DNA of 64,000 nucleotides, taken from NCBI GenBank assembly GCA_020859985.1, contig JAJBVD010000078.1:25728-89727 (forward strand). Direction: 5' to 3'. Position 1 is the first letter of the stretch; every line of letters begins with the position of its first letter. The translations under genes were made by a program, and so were the position numbers. The notes beneath the pieces are model-generated. The model was not told the DNA's origin and did not search any database. It saw only the letters and a program-made list of their open reading frames with translations. The stretch comes from Clostridiales bacterium (GTDB taxonomy: Bacteria > Bacillota > Clostridia > Lachnospirales > Lachnospiraceae). This document shows positions 44,122-52,117 of this stretch, piece after piece.

Positions 44122-45318
44122 TTAATCCTGACATTTTAAAATATCATCGTAGAAGCTGCGCATCTCTTTCTGCGAATCAAACACGGCGACAAACATCTCA
44201 TTGCCCATCGCGCCGGAGAGCGCATCGGGAATGCGCTCGGCCATCTTCACATGGCTGCCGTATTTTTGAAGGACTTCGTCTTTTGAAAGGACGAAGTCTT
44301 TTCCGTCCCGGCGGCCGGCAAACGCGCAGTAGGCGTGGTCGCCGACAGGCATGGTGGAGCGGTCAAAGGCGACCATGTCGGCCCAGATCTTGTAGACGTC
44401 AGTGCTGTGCGCGAAGTCGATCATGTCGGGGGTCACGCCGCCGCTGGGACGCATATTGACTTCCAGCGCGACCAGATCGCCCTTTTTGCCGAGCCCGTCC
44501 TGATCCTGAAGCAGGCGGAAAAACTCGAAATGTACAAAGCGGCTTTTTACGCCAAAGCTTTTCACGGTCGCACGGCCAGCCGCCCGCGTGTCGTCGGGCA
44601 GGTTTTTAAGGATGTAGAAAAGGGCATTGTCGGATTTGTTCACGATATCCATGATGGATTCGGGCGTAACATTGCCGGTCTCAAACATCGGCTCGCCTTT
44701 GGAATCAATGATTGCGTCATAGGAGTTGACCTCGCCCTGCACAAATTCCTCCATGATATAGGTCGTGTTCGGCCATTTCAGATCAAAAAACTCTTCCATC
44801 TGCCTGTCGTTTTCCAGTTTGAAGGTATGTGACGCGCCCACGCCGTTGTCCGGCTTGGCTACGACAGGGTACCCTACTTTTCTGGCAAAAGCGATACAGT
44901 TCTCCAGTGTATCGACCATGTGATAGCGGGCGACCGGAATCCCTGCCTTGCGATAAAAATCTTTCATGCGGGATTTGAACTTGATATTCGGCATATCTTC
45001 GGTGTGAAAGCCGGTCGGAATATTGAAATCCGTGCGCAGCTTCGCGTCACGCTCCAGCCAGTATTCATTGTTGGATTCCAGCCAGTCGATCCGCCCGTGT
45101 TTATAGATCAGAAACGCAACTGCGCGGTACACTTCGTCTTCATTTTCGAGATTGCTTACCTTATAATATTCATTCAGGCTGTCCTTAAGGTCGTCGGTCA
45201 GCTCGTCATAGGGCGCGTCGCCGATGCCGAGCACGTTCAGGCCGTTTTTCTTGAGCTCCCGGCAAAACTGCCAGTAATTTGCCGGAAAATTTGGTGAGAT
45301 AAAAATAAAATTCTGCAT
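44122..45318 (-). CDS. ATP-grasp domain protein (carboxylate-amine ligase type)
   Basis: A 398-residue protein with an N-terminal Rossmann-like lobe (NFIFISPNFPANYWQFCRELKKNG), the ATP-grasp Lys strand GYPVVAKPDNGVGASHTF, YIMEEFVQGEVNSYDAI, and the Mg-binding LVALEVNMRPSGG. Such enzymes join a carboxylate to an amine or thiol through an acyl phosphate. The substrate is not evident. Two esterase genes lie just upstream on the same strand, suggesting a small operon that makes or trims one compound. Confidence 0.82.
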   Translation of the reverse strand: MQNFIFISPNFPANYWQFCRELKKNGLNVLGIGDAPYDELTDDLKDSLNEYYKVSNLENEDEVYRAVAFLIYKHGRIDWLESNNEYWLERDAKLRTDFNIPTGFHTEDMPNIKFKSRMKDFYRKAGIPVARYHMVDTLENCIAFARKVGYPVVAKPDNGVGASHTFKLENDRQMEEFFDLKWPNTTYIMEEFVQGEVNSYDAIIDSKGEPMFETGNVTPESIMDIVNKSDNALFYILKNLPDDTRAAGRATVKSFGVKSRFVHFEFFRLLQDQDGLGKKGDLVALEVNMRPSGGVTPDMIDFAHSTDVYKIWADMVAFDRSTMPVGDHAYCAFAGRRDGKDFVLSKDEVLQKYGSHVKMAERIPDALSGAMGNEMFVAVFDSQKEMRSFYDDILKCQD

Positions 45319-45371
45319 ATGTCTGTCCTCTTTTTTTGTTTCTTCCTCTTTTGATTAATATAAAGGCATTT

Positions 45372-45468
45372 ATGAAGCCGTATTCATGAAGCCGTATCAG
45401 TGGAGCTGAATCGGTGAAGTCGTATTATGAAGCCGTATTCATGAATCCATATCCATAAAGCCGTATTT
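45372..45468. repeat. 14-bp degenerate tandem repeat between esterase and ATP-grasp genes
   Basis: About seven units of ATGAAGCCGTATTC with drift (one unit of 13). The last unit runs into the esterase stop codon. Confidence 0.8.
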
Positions 45469-46306
45469 ACGCGGCTTCATTCTTTCCCAGCAGCCAGGGC
45501 ACGAAATAGGCCACCTGCTTATACCACCAGTCCCAGTCGTGGCTGCTGTCGTATCCCCAGAAATCAACCCAGACATGGATGCCCTTTGCGTCGAGGATTT
45601 CTTTTAGGTGGCGTGTGTACTCCGGCACCTCCCAAGGGCCCTGCCCGCAGCAAATGACGGCGCGCTTGAGGTTGTAAAGCCCGATGTACGGATGATCCTT
45701 CGGCATCCCGCCAAGGTAGTGGATCGGCGAATTCTGATAGACGAGATTGTCCATGTAGGAGCCGAAGCCATATTCCGTCGTGTAAAGACCGGAGAGCGCC
45801 AGAAGTCCGTCAAACAGATCAGGGCGCCGAAAGTAAAGGTTCGCTGCATGAGTCGCTCCCAGACTGCAGCCGAACAGCATCACACCGGACGGGTGATGCT
45901 CCCTCTCTTCGATCGGCGGCAGATTGCTTCGCCCATGCAGATTCGCTTCGCGAAGAGCGAAGCTTCCGCTCCAATGATTATATTCATTAGCCAACCGGCG
46001 GACGAACGGCACCAGTTCATCGGTGATATAGGTGATCCACTGCTCGTAGCGTTCGATGCGCCAGCGGGCGTCGCCTGCGGGGTTCGACCACGTCTCATGG
46101 TCGACCGTGTCAATGGCGCAGACCATGACTTCGCCGGAATCAATCCATGGCGCCCACGTATCTGTCATGTGAAAATTTTCAAAATCGTAAAACCGTCCGT
46201 CCTGGCAGGGAATGTAAATAACCGGGCGTCCGGCATGGCCGTACACCTTGCATTCCATCTGCCTCCCCAAGGCGGGGCTGTGTTCGTTGAAATATTGTGT
46301 CTGCAT
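45467..46306 (-). CDS. Alpha/beta-hydrolase esterase
   Basis: A 279-residue esterase. The nucleophile elbow is FGCSLGATHAA, the oxyanion region PVIYIPCQDGRFYDF, and the likely catalytic His SSHDWDWWY at the end. Between YNHWS and VMLFG there is a loop (SFALREANLHGRSN...) that close relatives appear not to have; its DNA is a GCTTCG/CGAAGC hairpin cluster like the intergenic ones. The gene lies upstream of the ATP-grasp gene and 213 bases downstream of another esterase. Substrate unknown. Confidence 0.8.
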   Translation of the reverse strand: MQTQYFNEHSPALGRQMECKVYGHAGRPVIYIPCQDGRFYDFENFHMTDTWAPWIDSGEVMVCAIDTVDHETWSNPAGDARWRIERYEQWITYITDELVPFVRRLANEYNHWSGSFALREANLHGRSNLPPIEEREHHPSGVMLFGCSLGATHAANLYFRRPDLFDGLLALSGLYTTEYGFGSYMDNLVYQNSPIHYLGGMPKDHPYIGLYNLKRAVICCGQGPWEVPEYTRHLKEILDAKGIHVWVDFWGYDSSHDWDWWYKQVAYFVPWLLGKNEAA

Positions 46307-46318
46307 AATATAACCCCT

Positions 46319-46370
46319 GTAACTATTCAGGATAGTATTCGCATTTACTGTGAAGATGCTGAACAGTTAC
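46319..46370. repeat. Long form of the dispersed palindrome (52 bp)
   Basis: Ends GTAACTATTCAG and CTGAACAGTTAC; interior contains TTTACTGTGAAGATG. It lies directly upstream of the esterase start on the minus strand. Confidence 0.75.
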
Positions 46371-46519
46371 GAATCCTTTTTTTATATTTGATTATAGTTT
46401 TTACGAATCCATGGCAGTGCGGAAACGTAATCTGGCTGTAATGAATCAGGGAGAATGAATGAACAAACGTGATCATGCGATGCATTTAAACGCCTTACGT
46501 CGTTTACTGTAAATGATCA

Positions 46520-47290
46520 TCACTCCACAGCTTCGTACAGCAGCGTATCCATGAAAAACGGAATCTGCCGTTCCCAGCTTGCTTCGCAGTGCGTTCCGCC
46601 CGGAATGATCCGGGATTCCAACAGGATACCTTTTTTCATCAGTTTTGCGGCAATCTTTCCATAGCTGCGAAGCAAATCCTGATGATTGGACAGTTCTTTT
46701 TCTCCGTAATCCATGTAGAGCACGGTGCCGGACGGCAGTTCGGCGTCCTCGATCATCTCCAGAAGTCCTTTTGGGGAAACCCAGAGCGAAGGGGAGAGCG
46801 CTGCTGCGCGTGAAAAATACGGGGAGTAATCCAGAAGAGCATACAGGCTCATCAGGCCGCCCATCGAGCTTCCGGCGATAAAGGTATGCGCCCGGTCCGG
46901 CAGCGTGCGGTAGCGCCGATCGATTTCCTTTTTGAAGGTATGTACCATCCAGTCCATGGTGATTTCACCTTTGGCTTCGATCTTTCCGAACTCTTTTACT
47001 TCAAACGGGAAAGGCGTATATTCTTTCAGCCTTCCGTGGTCCGGGCTGTGGTTGCACTCCACGGCAGCGATGATGAGTGGTGTGCCGGTGGTGTCCATAT
47101 ATTCCTTCATGCCCCAGCATTTGCCGTAGGTCGCGTCTGAATCAAAAAACACATTGTGCCCATCAAACATATAAAGAACTCCGTAGCGTCGGTCCGGCTC
47201 ATATTCATAAGAATTGGGGAGATACACGTACACGCCGCGCTCCTCCTCGCCGGTCAGTTCGGGGATCGTAATATTCCATTTATCAACCAT
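46520..47290 (-). CDS. Enterochelin-esterase-like alpha/beta hydrolase
   Basis: A 256-residue hydrolase of the esterase D/Fes type: RYGVLYMFDGHNVFFD, IIAAVECNHSPDHGRLKEYTPFPF, the nucleophile IAGSSMGGLMSLYAL and GGTHCEASWERQIPFF with the catalytic His. ATG 47290 has an ideal AGGAGG site; the longer ORF-track start does not. That ribosome site is inside a half-copy of the dispersed repeat (GCAACTATTCAGGAGG on the minus strand). Targets may be acetylated sugars or siderophore-like esters. Confidence 0.82.
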   Translation of the reverse strand: MVDKWNITIPELTGEEERGVYVYLPNSYEYEPDRRYGVLYMFDGHNVFFDSDATYGKCWGMKEYMDTTGTPLIIAAVECNHSPDHGRLKEYTPFPFEVKEFGKIEAKGEITMDWMVHTFKKEIDRRYRTLPDRAHTFIAGSSMGGLMSLYALLDYSPYFSRAAALSPSLWVSPKGLLEMIEDAELPSGTVLYMDYGEKELSNHQDLLRSYGKIAAKLMKKGILLESRIIPGGTHCEASWERQIPFFMDTLLYEAVE

Positions 47291-47544
47291 AACTGCCTCC
47301 TGAATAGTTGCGCAAAAAATTATTTGTTTTTGCGCAGAATGCAACAGATCCCGGTATGGTGTACTGAGACCGTTTACTTGAAGCACTGTGCCGCATCCAT
47401 TATACTATTCATAATTTGTAAACACAAGAAAAACAGCGCCCATACCCGGGGAAAACTGCGTCGGAAATGATTGGACATTCCCTGTGGGATGTGTTAAGAT
47501 GCTTCCAAATCAGGGTGAATCTATGATAATTAAAAGGAGATTTT

Positions 47545-47976
47545 ATGGCGGTAAAGACAAAGGAAATCATCATTCAGACCGTGATGGAGTTTGCCTTTAA
47601 AAGAGAGATGGATCGCATCATGGAGACGCACCTGGAGGCGGACAATGTCTTTGACGGTCTGTTGCAGATCGTCGAGCTGCTTCAGGAGAACCGGCGTGCG
47701 CTCCTTCACATCTACCGTTCCCTGGATCGGGCGCTTCTGCAGCATCAGCTGGATGTGATGTGTGAATATATTGTCTCCAATTATGTGCTGAAAGCAAGAG
47801 ATTATATTGATATTACGAAGCTTTCCGAGGAGGATCAGCGGCTGATGCGCAGTTATCAGAAATGCTTGTTAATGGGAATCCTTCTGGACTGGATGGAGAA
47901 CGGGATGAAAGAAGATCTTGTTGCTGATATGAAGCATGTGATGAGTGTATTGAGGCAGGTGCCGCCGCAGGTATGA
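47545..47976 (+). CDS. TetR-family C-terminal domain protein lacking the HTH
   Basis: A 143-residue protein. The first 15 residues (KTKEIIIQTVMEF) are the usual start of a TetR regulator and residues 25-143 (REMDRIMETHLEAD...LLQENRRALLHIYRSLDR) match a TetR ligand/dimer domain. The DNA-recognition helices in between, about 40-45 residues, are missing without loss of frame. It therefore cannot bind DNA in the normal way and could act as a dimerisation partner, or be a degraded regulator. ATG has AAAGGAG upstream; a terminator follows. Confidence 0.7.
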   Translation: MAVKTKEIIIQTVMEFAFKREMDRIMETHLEADNVFDGLLQIVELLQENRRALLHIYRSLDRALLQHQLDVMCEYIVSNYVLKARDYIDITKLSEEDQRLMRSYQKCLLMGILLDWMENGMKEDLVADMKHVMSVLRQVPPQV

Positions 47977-48018
47977 TTTTTTATATGATGTTCAGTACGG
48001 CAGGCCAAAGATTTGTTG

Positions 48019-48043
48019 TCACAGTAAGGTACGGAACAGTTAC
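48019..48043. repeat. Degenerate dispersed palindrome
   Basis: TCACAGTAAGGTACGGAACAGTTAC; right arm intact, left arm decayed. Confidence 0.55.
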
Positions 48044-48072
48044 AGCATGTTTCATAAACTTAGTCAAATGCG

Positions 48073-48108
48073 GAACAGTGTTCGAATTTTGGACATTGTT
48101 CTTTTTTT
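48073..48108 (+). terminator. Terminator after the TetR-like gene
   Basis: GAACAGTGTTC pairs with GGACATTGTTC (two wobbles), followed by seven T. Confidence 0.85.
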
Positions 48109-48150
48109 GTCTGTTTTTTTTCAAAAAAACGTTTGCTATAAAGTATAGAG

Positions 48151-48284
48151 GTAACTATTCAGGACAGTACCTCGCACCTGCTGCGAGGTACGTATGAAAA
48201 CGTATATTTTACAGGAAAAAGTCCCATCGCGCAGCGATTTTAAATGGACTTTTTCCCGTAACTGTGAAGGAACTGAACAGTTAC
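48151..48284. repeat. Composite 134-bp element with repeat-family ends (MITE-like)
   Basis: Left end GTAACTATTCAG, right end CTGAACAGTTAC. Inside are a CCTCGCACC...GCGAGG hairpin, a GGAAAAAGTCC/GGACTTTTTCC hairpin and a full 27-bp copy (48258-48284). It occupies the leader of the DUF308 gene. No ORF. Confidence 0.7.
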
Positions 48285-48320
48285 GTATAGTGAAAGACAG
48301 TATCGAAAGGAGGAAAGTGC

Positions 48321-48914
48321 GTGGACCAGTTAAGAACATTAAAAGTGGCTCGCAACGGCTATATCATCATTGCGCTCATTGTCTGCGTGCTTGGCGCCTG
48401 CCTGATCATAAAGCCGGACTGGCCGGTGGATACCCTCATCCGTGTGCTGGGAATCGTGTTTATCGTCGATGGAATCATCAAGATGATCGGTTACTTTTCA
48501 AAGGATTTTTATTGTCTGGCATTTCAGTATGATCTCGCGTTCGGCATCCTGATGGCAGCACTTGGAATATTGATTCTGATCCGCGGAGAAAGCTATTCGA
48601 GACTGTTGGGCGCAGTGCTGGGACTGGTGATCCTGATGGATGCGCTGCTGCGTATTCAGATGTCACTGGACGCGAAAAAATTTGGCCTGGATCTCTGGTG
48701 GAGGATTCTGCTGGTCGCGATCCTGACCGGAGTTTTTGGCATGATCCTGGTGATCGATCCATATAATGGCACAGGAGCTGCGATGCGACTGGCCGGAACG
48801 GCGGTTCTTCTGGAAGGGATCCTGAATCTGTGCGTCGCGGTTTATACGGTAAAGATTCTGGACCGGTTTTCCGACCGGCCGGAAGAAGAAAGCAGGCTTG
48901 GCGAGTCTTCCTGA
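48321..48914 (+). CDS. DUF308 (HdeD-like) membrane protein
   Basis: A 197-residue protein with six predicted helices in pairs, each with the DUF308 repeat feel (IIKPDWPVDTLIRVLGIVFIVDGI, ILIRGESYSRLLGAVLGLVILMDAL, VIDPYNGTGAAMRLAGTAVLLEGI). GTG start with AAAGGAGG. HdeD in E. coli is linked with acid resistance; the role here is unknown. The radical SAM gene follows after 157 bases. Confidence 0.82.
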   Translation: MDQLRTLKVARNGYIIIALIVCVLGACLIIKPDWPVDTLIRVLGIVFIVDGIIKMIGYFSKDFYCLAFQYDLAFGILMAALGILILIRGESYSRLLGAVLGLVILMDALLRIQMSLDAKKFGLDLWWRILLVAILTGVFGMILVIDPYNGTGAAMRLAGTAVLLEGILNLCVAVYTVKILDRFSDRPEEESRLGESS

Positions 48915-49071
48915 ATATACAGGCGGCGAATCATGTATTCAGCTAGGAAACAGGAGACAACACAAACGGGGACACCCGGTAAAATAGTAATCAGAGCAAC
49001 AGGCGGCAGCCGTTGGAAGAATAAGAATTGGAAAAAATAAAAACACAGGCAAAAGAAAAGGAGAGATTGAG

Positions 49072-50448
49072 ATGAAATTGACAGACAAGGCAAAATCAGC
49101 AGCGATTGAGGTTGTGGCAAAGCAGGCGCTGGGATATCTGGAAAAGGATCCGGAGACAAATATTCCGAAGCTGATGGATCTGGTGGACAAATATGTGCCG
49201 AAGGACTGGTACGTGGGACAGAGGAACGCGGTCCGCAATGTGCTCAAAGACAAGAACAACAACTGGTATCAGCTGATCATGCGGATGTACCAGCTGGATC
49301 CGGGCGTACGGAAAGCCTTTTTCGAGAATTTTATCATCAATGCCAGCCTGAAGGGAGGCTTGCTTCAGGAAGAAAACATGAAGGAAAACAACTGCAACTC
49401 GCCGTGGGCAATCCTGCTTGATCCGACGAGTGCGTGCAACCTGCAGTGCACCGGCTGCTGGGCTGCTGAGTACGGCCATCAGCTGAACCTGACGCTGGAG
49501 GAGATCGACTCGATCATCCGTCAGGGCAAGGAGATTGGCGTATATATGTACATATATACCGGCGGCGAGCCGACTGTGCGGAAGAAAGACCTGATTAAGC
49601 TGTGCGAGATGCATCCGGACTGTGAGTTCCTGGCCTTTACAAACGGCACCCTGTTCGATGAGGAATTCTGTGATGAGATTCTGCGCGTGAAGAACTTTAT
49701 CCCGGCATTCAGCGTGGAAGGATCTGAAGAAGCCAACGACGGCCGCCGCGGCAAGGGCATCTACCAGAAGGTAATGCACTCCATGAAACTGCTGAAAGAC
49801 CGTGGAGTTCCGTTTGGTGTTTCCACCTGCTATACGGCAGCAAATGTGGAGAGCGTCAGCAGCGAGGAGTATTTTGACCATTTGATCGACTGCGGTGCGT
49901 ACTTTGCCTGGTTCTTCCATTATATGCCGGTCGGAAACGACGCCTCCGCGGAGCTTCTGCCGAGCCCGGAGCAGCGGAAACTGATGTACAGCAAGATCCG
50001 CGAGTACCGTCAGACGAAGTCCCTGTTTACACTGGACTTCCAGAATGATGCAGAGTATGTGCACGGCTGCATAGCCGGAGGCCGGTATTACCTGCACATC
50101 AACGCGAAGGGCGATGTGGAGCCGTGCGTGTTTATCCATTACTCCAACTGCAACATCAAGAACACTTCACTGAAAGATGCCTTAAAGAGTCCGCTCTTCC
50201 AGGCGTACCACGACAATCAGCCGTTCAATGACAACATGCTGCGTCCGTGCCCGATGCTGGAGAACCCGGAGCGCCTGCGCAAGATGGTCGAGGAGACGAA
50301 CGCGGTTAATACGGATTACCAGAGCCCGGAGAGCGTGGACGATCTCTGCGACAAGACCACGCCTTATGCCGAGAACTGGAAACCGACAGCAGATGAGATC
50401 TGGGCGACGAACCCGCAGAGCACGAACCCGAAGCCGCGGAAACGCTAA
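49072..50448 (+). CDS. Radical SAM protein with SPASM-like C-terminus
   Basis: A 458-residue enzyme. A helical N-terminal domain of about 110 residues precedes the radical SAM motif DPTSACNLQCTGCW (CxxxCxxC around residue 125), the GGEP motif (YTGGEPTVRKKD), and a C-terminal Cys-rich region (GCIAGGRYYLHINAKGDVEPC, SNCNI, LRPCPM) that could hold an auxiliary Fe-S cluster. I see no small precursor peptide nearby, so a RiPP role is not supported. AAAAGGAGAG before the ATG. A palindromic repeat lies right after the stop. Confidence 0.85.
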   Translation: MKLTDKAKSAAIEVVAKQALGYLEKDPETNIPKLMDLVDKYVPKDWYVGQRNAVRNVLKDKNNNWYQLIMRMYQLDPGVRKAFFENFIINASLKGGLLQEENMKENNCNSPWAILLDPTSACNLQCTGCWAAEYGHQLNLTLEEIDSIIRQGKEIGVYMYIYTGGEPTVRKKDLIKLCEMHPDCEFLAFTNGTLFDEEFCDEILRVKNFIPAFSVEGSEEANDGRRGKGIYQKVMHSMKLLKDRGVPFGVSTCYTAANVESVSSEEYFDHLIDCGAYFAWFFHYMPVGNDASAELLPSPEQRKLMYSKIREYRQTKSLFTLDFQNDAEYVHGCIAGGRYYLHINAKGDVEPCVFIHYSNCNIKNTSLKDALKSPLFQAYHDNQPFNDNMLRPCPMLENPERLRKMVEETNAVNTDYQSPESVDDLCDKTTPYAENWKPTADEIWATNPQSTNPKPRKR

Positions 50449-50453
50449 AATAC

Positions 50454-50525
50454 GTAACTATTCAGAACAGCAGGCCACAGGTCTACGCTCCGCTTCATAT
50501 GTCGATGCTGTTCTGAACCTGTTAC
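50454..50525. repeat. Long form of the dispersed palindrome (72 bp) after radical SAM gene
   Basis: Ends GTAACTATTCAGAACAGCA and TGCTGTTCTGAAC/CTGTTAC give a long near-perfect hairpin 5 bases after the stop codon. Confidence 0.85.
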
Positions 50526-50790
50526 AAAATAACGGTTATATAAAGACAATCCCGGTGAGTGCCAGAGTGCATTTGCCGGGATTTTTACTTGAGCTTTTAT
50601 GCACACAGGCGCGTTCCCTTTTTCGCAAATGGCACTGGAAACAGGATTGAAATGATGATATAATGGCAAAAATGTTGATAGAGATTACATTTTTATATTC
50701 TAAAATGTTGATTTTAAGCATTAATTGTAAATAATTTCTGATGACAGGAAACGACTCACGCCGTTTTCTGTGATTGACCTGAGGTGTTTT
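50526..50790. other. Gap before the AAA/DUF4143 gene
   Basis: No gene. A possible weak promoter (TGGAAA, 17 bases, TATAAT ending at 50664). Sequence turns AT-rich from here to about 52.1 kb. Confidence 0.4.
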
Positions 50791-52098
50791 ATGCTGAAAA
50801 GAAAAGCGACAAAGGATATTAAAAACTGGCTCCATTCGAAGGATAAAAAATGTCTTATCGTACAGGGAGCCAGGCAGACCGGAAAAACATACATCATTGA
50901 ACAGTTTGCAAAAGAGAATTATGAGGAATTTGTTGAAATCAATTTTAAACAAATGCCCTCTGCTGCTGATATTTTTTCCGGTGATCTCACGGTGGATGCT
51001 ATGGTCATGGCCATGCGCTTCCGTTTCCCTGAGAAGAAAATCATTCCCGGAGAAACGATGATTTTTCTGGATGAAATTCAGGAGTGTCAGGAAGCGCTCA
51101 CCTCACTGAAGTTTTGGGCAATCGATAATCGCTTTGATGTGATTGCTTCAGGGTCGCTTCTGGGAATAGACTATAAACGTGCCTCGTCTTATCCGGTCGG
51201 CTATGTTGATTATCTGAAAATGTATGGACTTGATTTTGAGGAGTTCCTTTGGGGGATGGGGATTTCGGAGGATATGACAGGGAATTTTTGCAATTACCTG
51301 CACGCAGAGACTGTGATACCAGAGGCTGTCCATTCGCAGATGATGAATTATTACAGACAGTATATTGCAACAGGCGGTATGCCGGAAGCAGTACAAAAGT
51401 ATGTAAATACAAAGGATTTCAGGGACGTCGACAGGATACAGAGAAGTCTCCTGCAGGGATATCAGTATGACATAGCACATTATGCAACGGCAGAAGAAAA
51501 AGTAAAAGCAGAAAAATGTTACCTTTCTCTTGCAAAGCAGTTGTTGGATAAAGAAAACCACAAATTTCAATATAAAGAAGTGGAACATGGGGGCCGGGCA
51601 CAAAAATATTATTCAAGCGTTGAGTGGCTGCTTCGCGCAGATATGGTACATCTGTGCAAACTTGTGACAGATGTCAGATTTGATTTAGATGATTACGCAA
51701 GAGACGATTTTTTCAGGGCTTATACAACAGATTTATCATTATTGATGGCAATGAAGGACTTTTCGTTAAAACAGCATATTGTGGAAAACACCTTAGCAGG
51801 AAACTCAAAAGGGGGGATCTATGAATGTGCAATTGCAGATGCTCTGTATAAAAAAGGGTATCCGTTATATTTTTATAAAAATGAGACACTAAAAAAAGAA
51901 ATTGACGTCATAATCCAAAAAGATGGGAATGTGCTTCCTATTGAAGTCAAAAGCGGAAATACAAGGGCAGGTTCGCTCAAATCACTTATGAAAAATCATA
52001 AAGATATCTGCTTTGGATATAAGTTCGTTGATGGGAACACAGGAGTGAGCGAAGATGGTATCATTACGCTGCCGTTATATATGATTGCATTTATCTGA
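50791..52098 (+). CDS. AAA-family ATPase with DUF4143 nuclease-like domain
   Basis: From ATG 50791 (GAGGTG upstream) a 435-residue protein. The ATPase half has GARQTGKTYII (Walker A) and TMIFLDEIQECQEAL (Walker B). The C-terminal DUF4143 part ends in YFYKNETLKKEIDVIIQKDGNVLPIEVKSGN, a PD-(D/E)XK-like E-x-D...E-V-K pattern. These proteins are widespread and of unknown role, often in variable regions. Codon use is more AT-rich than the neighbours, which suggests recent gain. The ORF-track start lies outside the ribosome-site context. Confidence 0.85.
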   Translation: MLKRKATKDIKNWLHSKDKKCLIVQGARQTGKTYIIEQFAKENYEEFVEINFKQMPSAADIFSGDLTVDAMVMAMRFRFPEKKIIPGETMIFLDEIQECQEALTSLKFWAIDNRFDVIASGSLLGIDYKRASSYPVGYVDYLKMYGLDFEEFLWGMGISEDMTGNFCNYLHAETVIPEAVHSQMMNYYRQYIATGGMPEAVQKYVNTKDFRDVDRIQRSLLQGYQYDIAHYATAEEKVKAEKCYLSLAKQLLDKENHKFQYKEVEHGGRAQKYYSSVEWLLRADMVHLCKLVTDVRFDLDDYARDDFFRAYTTDLSLLMAMKDFSLKQHIVENTLAGNSKGGIYECAIADALYKKGYPLYFYKNETLKKEIDVIIQKDGNVLPIEVKSGNTRAGSLKSLMKNHKDICFGYKFVDGNTGVSEDGIITLPLYMIAFI

Positions 52099-52117
52099 CG
52101 AAAACAGGAGGAACTAC

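Noticed and set aside
45372-45468. CRISPR array
   Set aside because: Units are 14 bp, contiguous without spacers and drifting; no cas genes in the window.
49072-50448. RiPP maturation locus around the radical SAM gene
   Set aside because: No precursor peptide, leader-binding domain, protease or exporter next to it.
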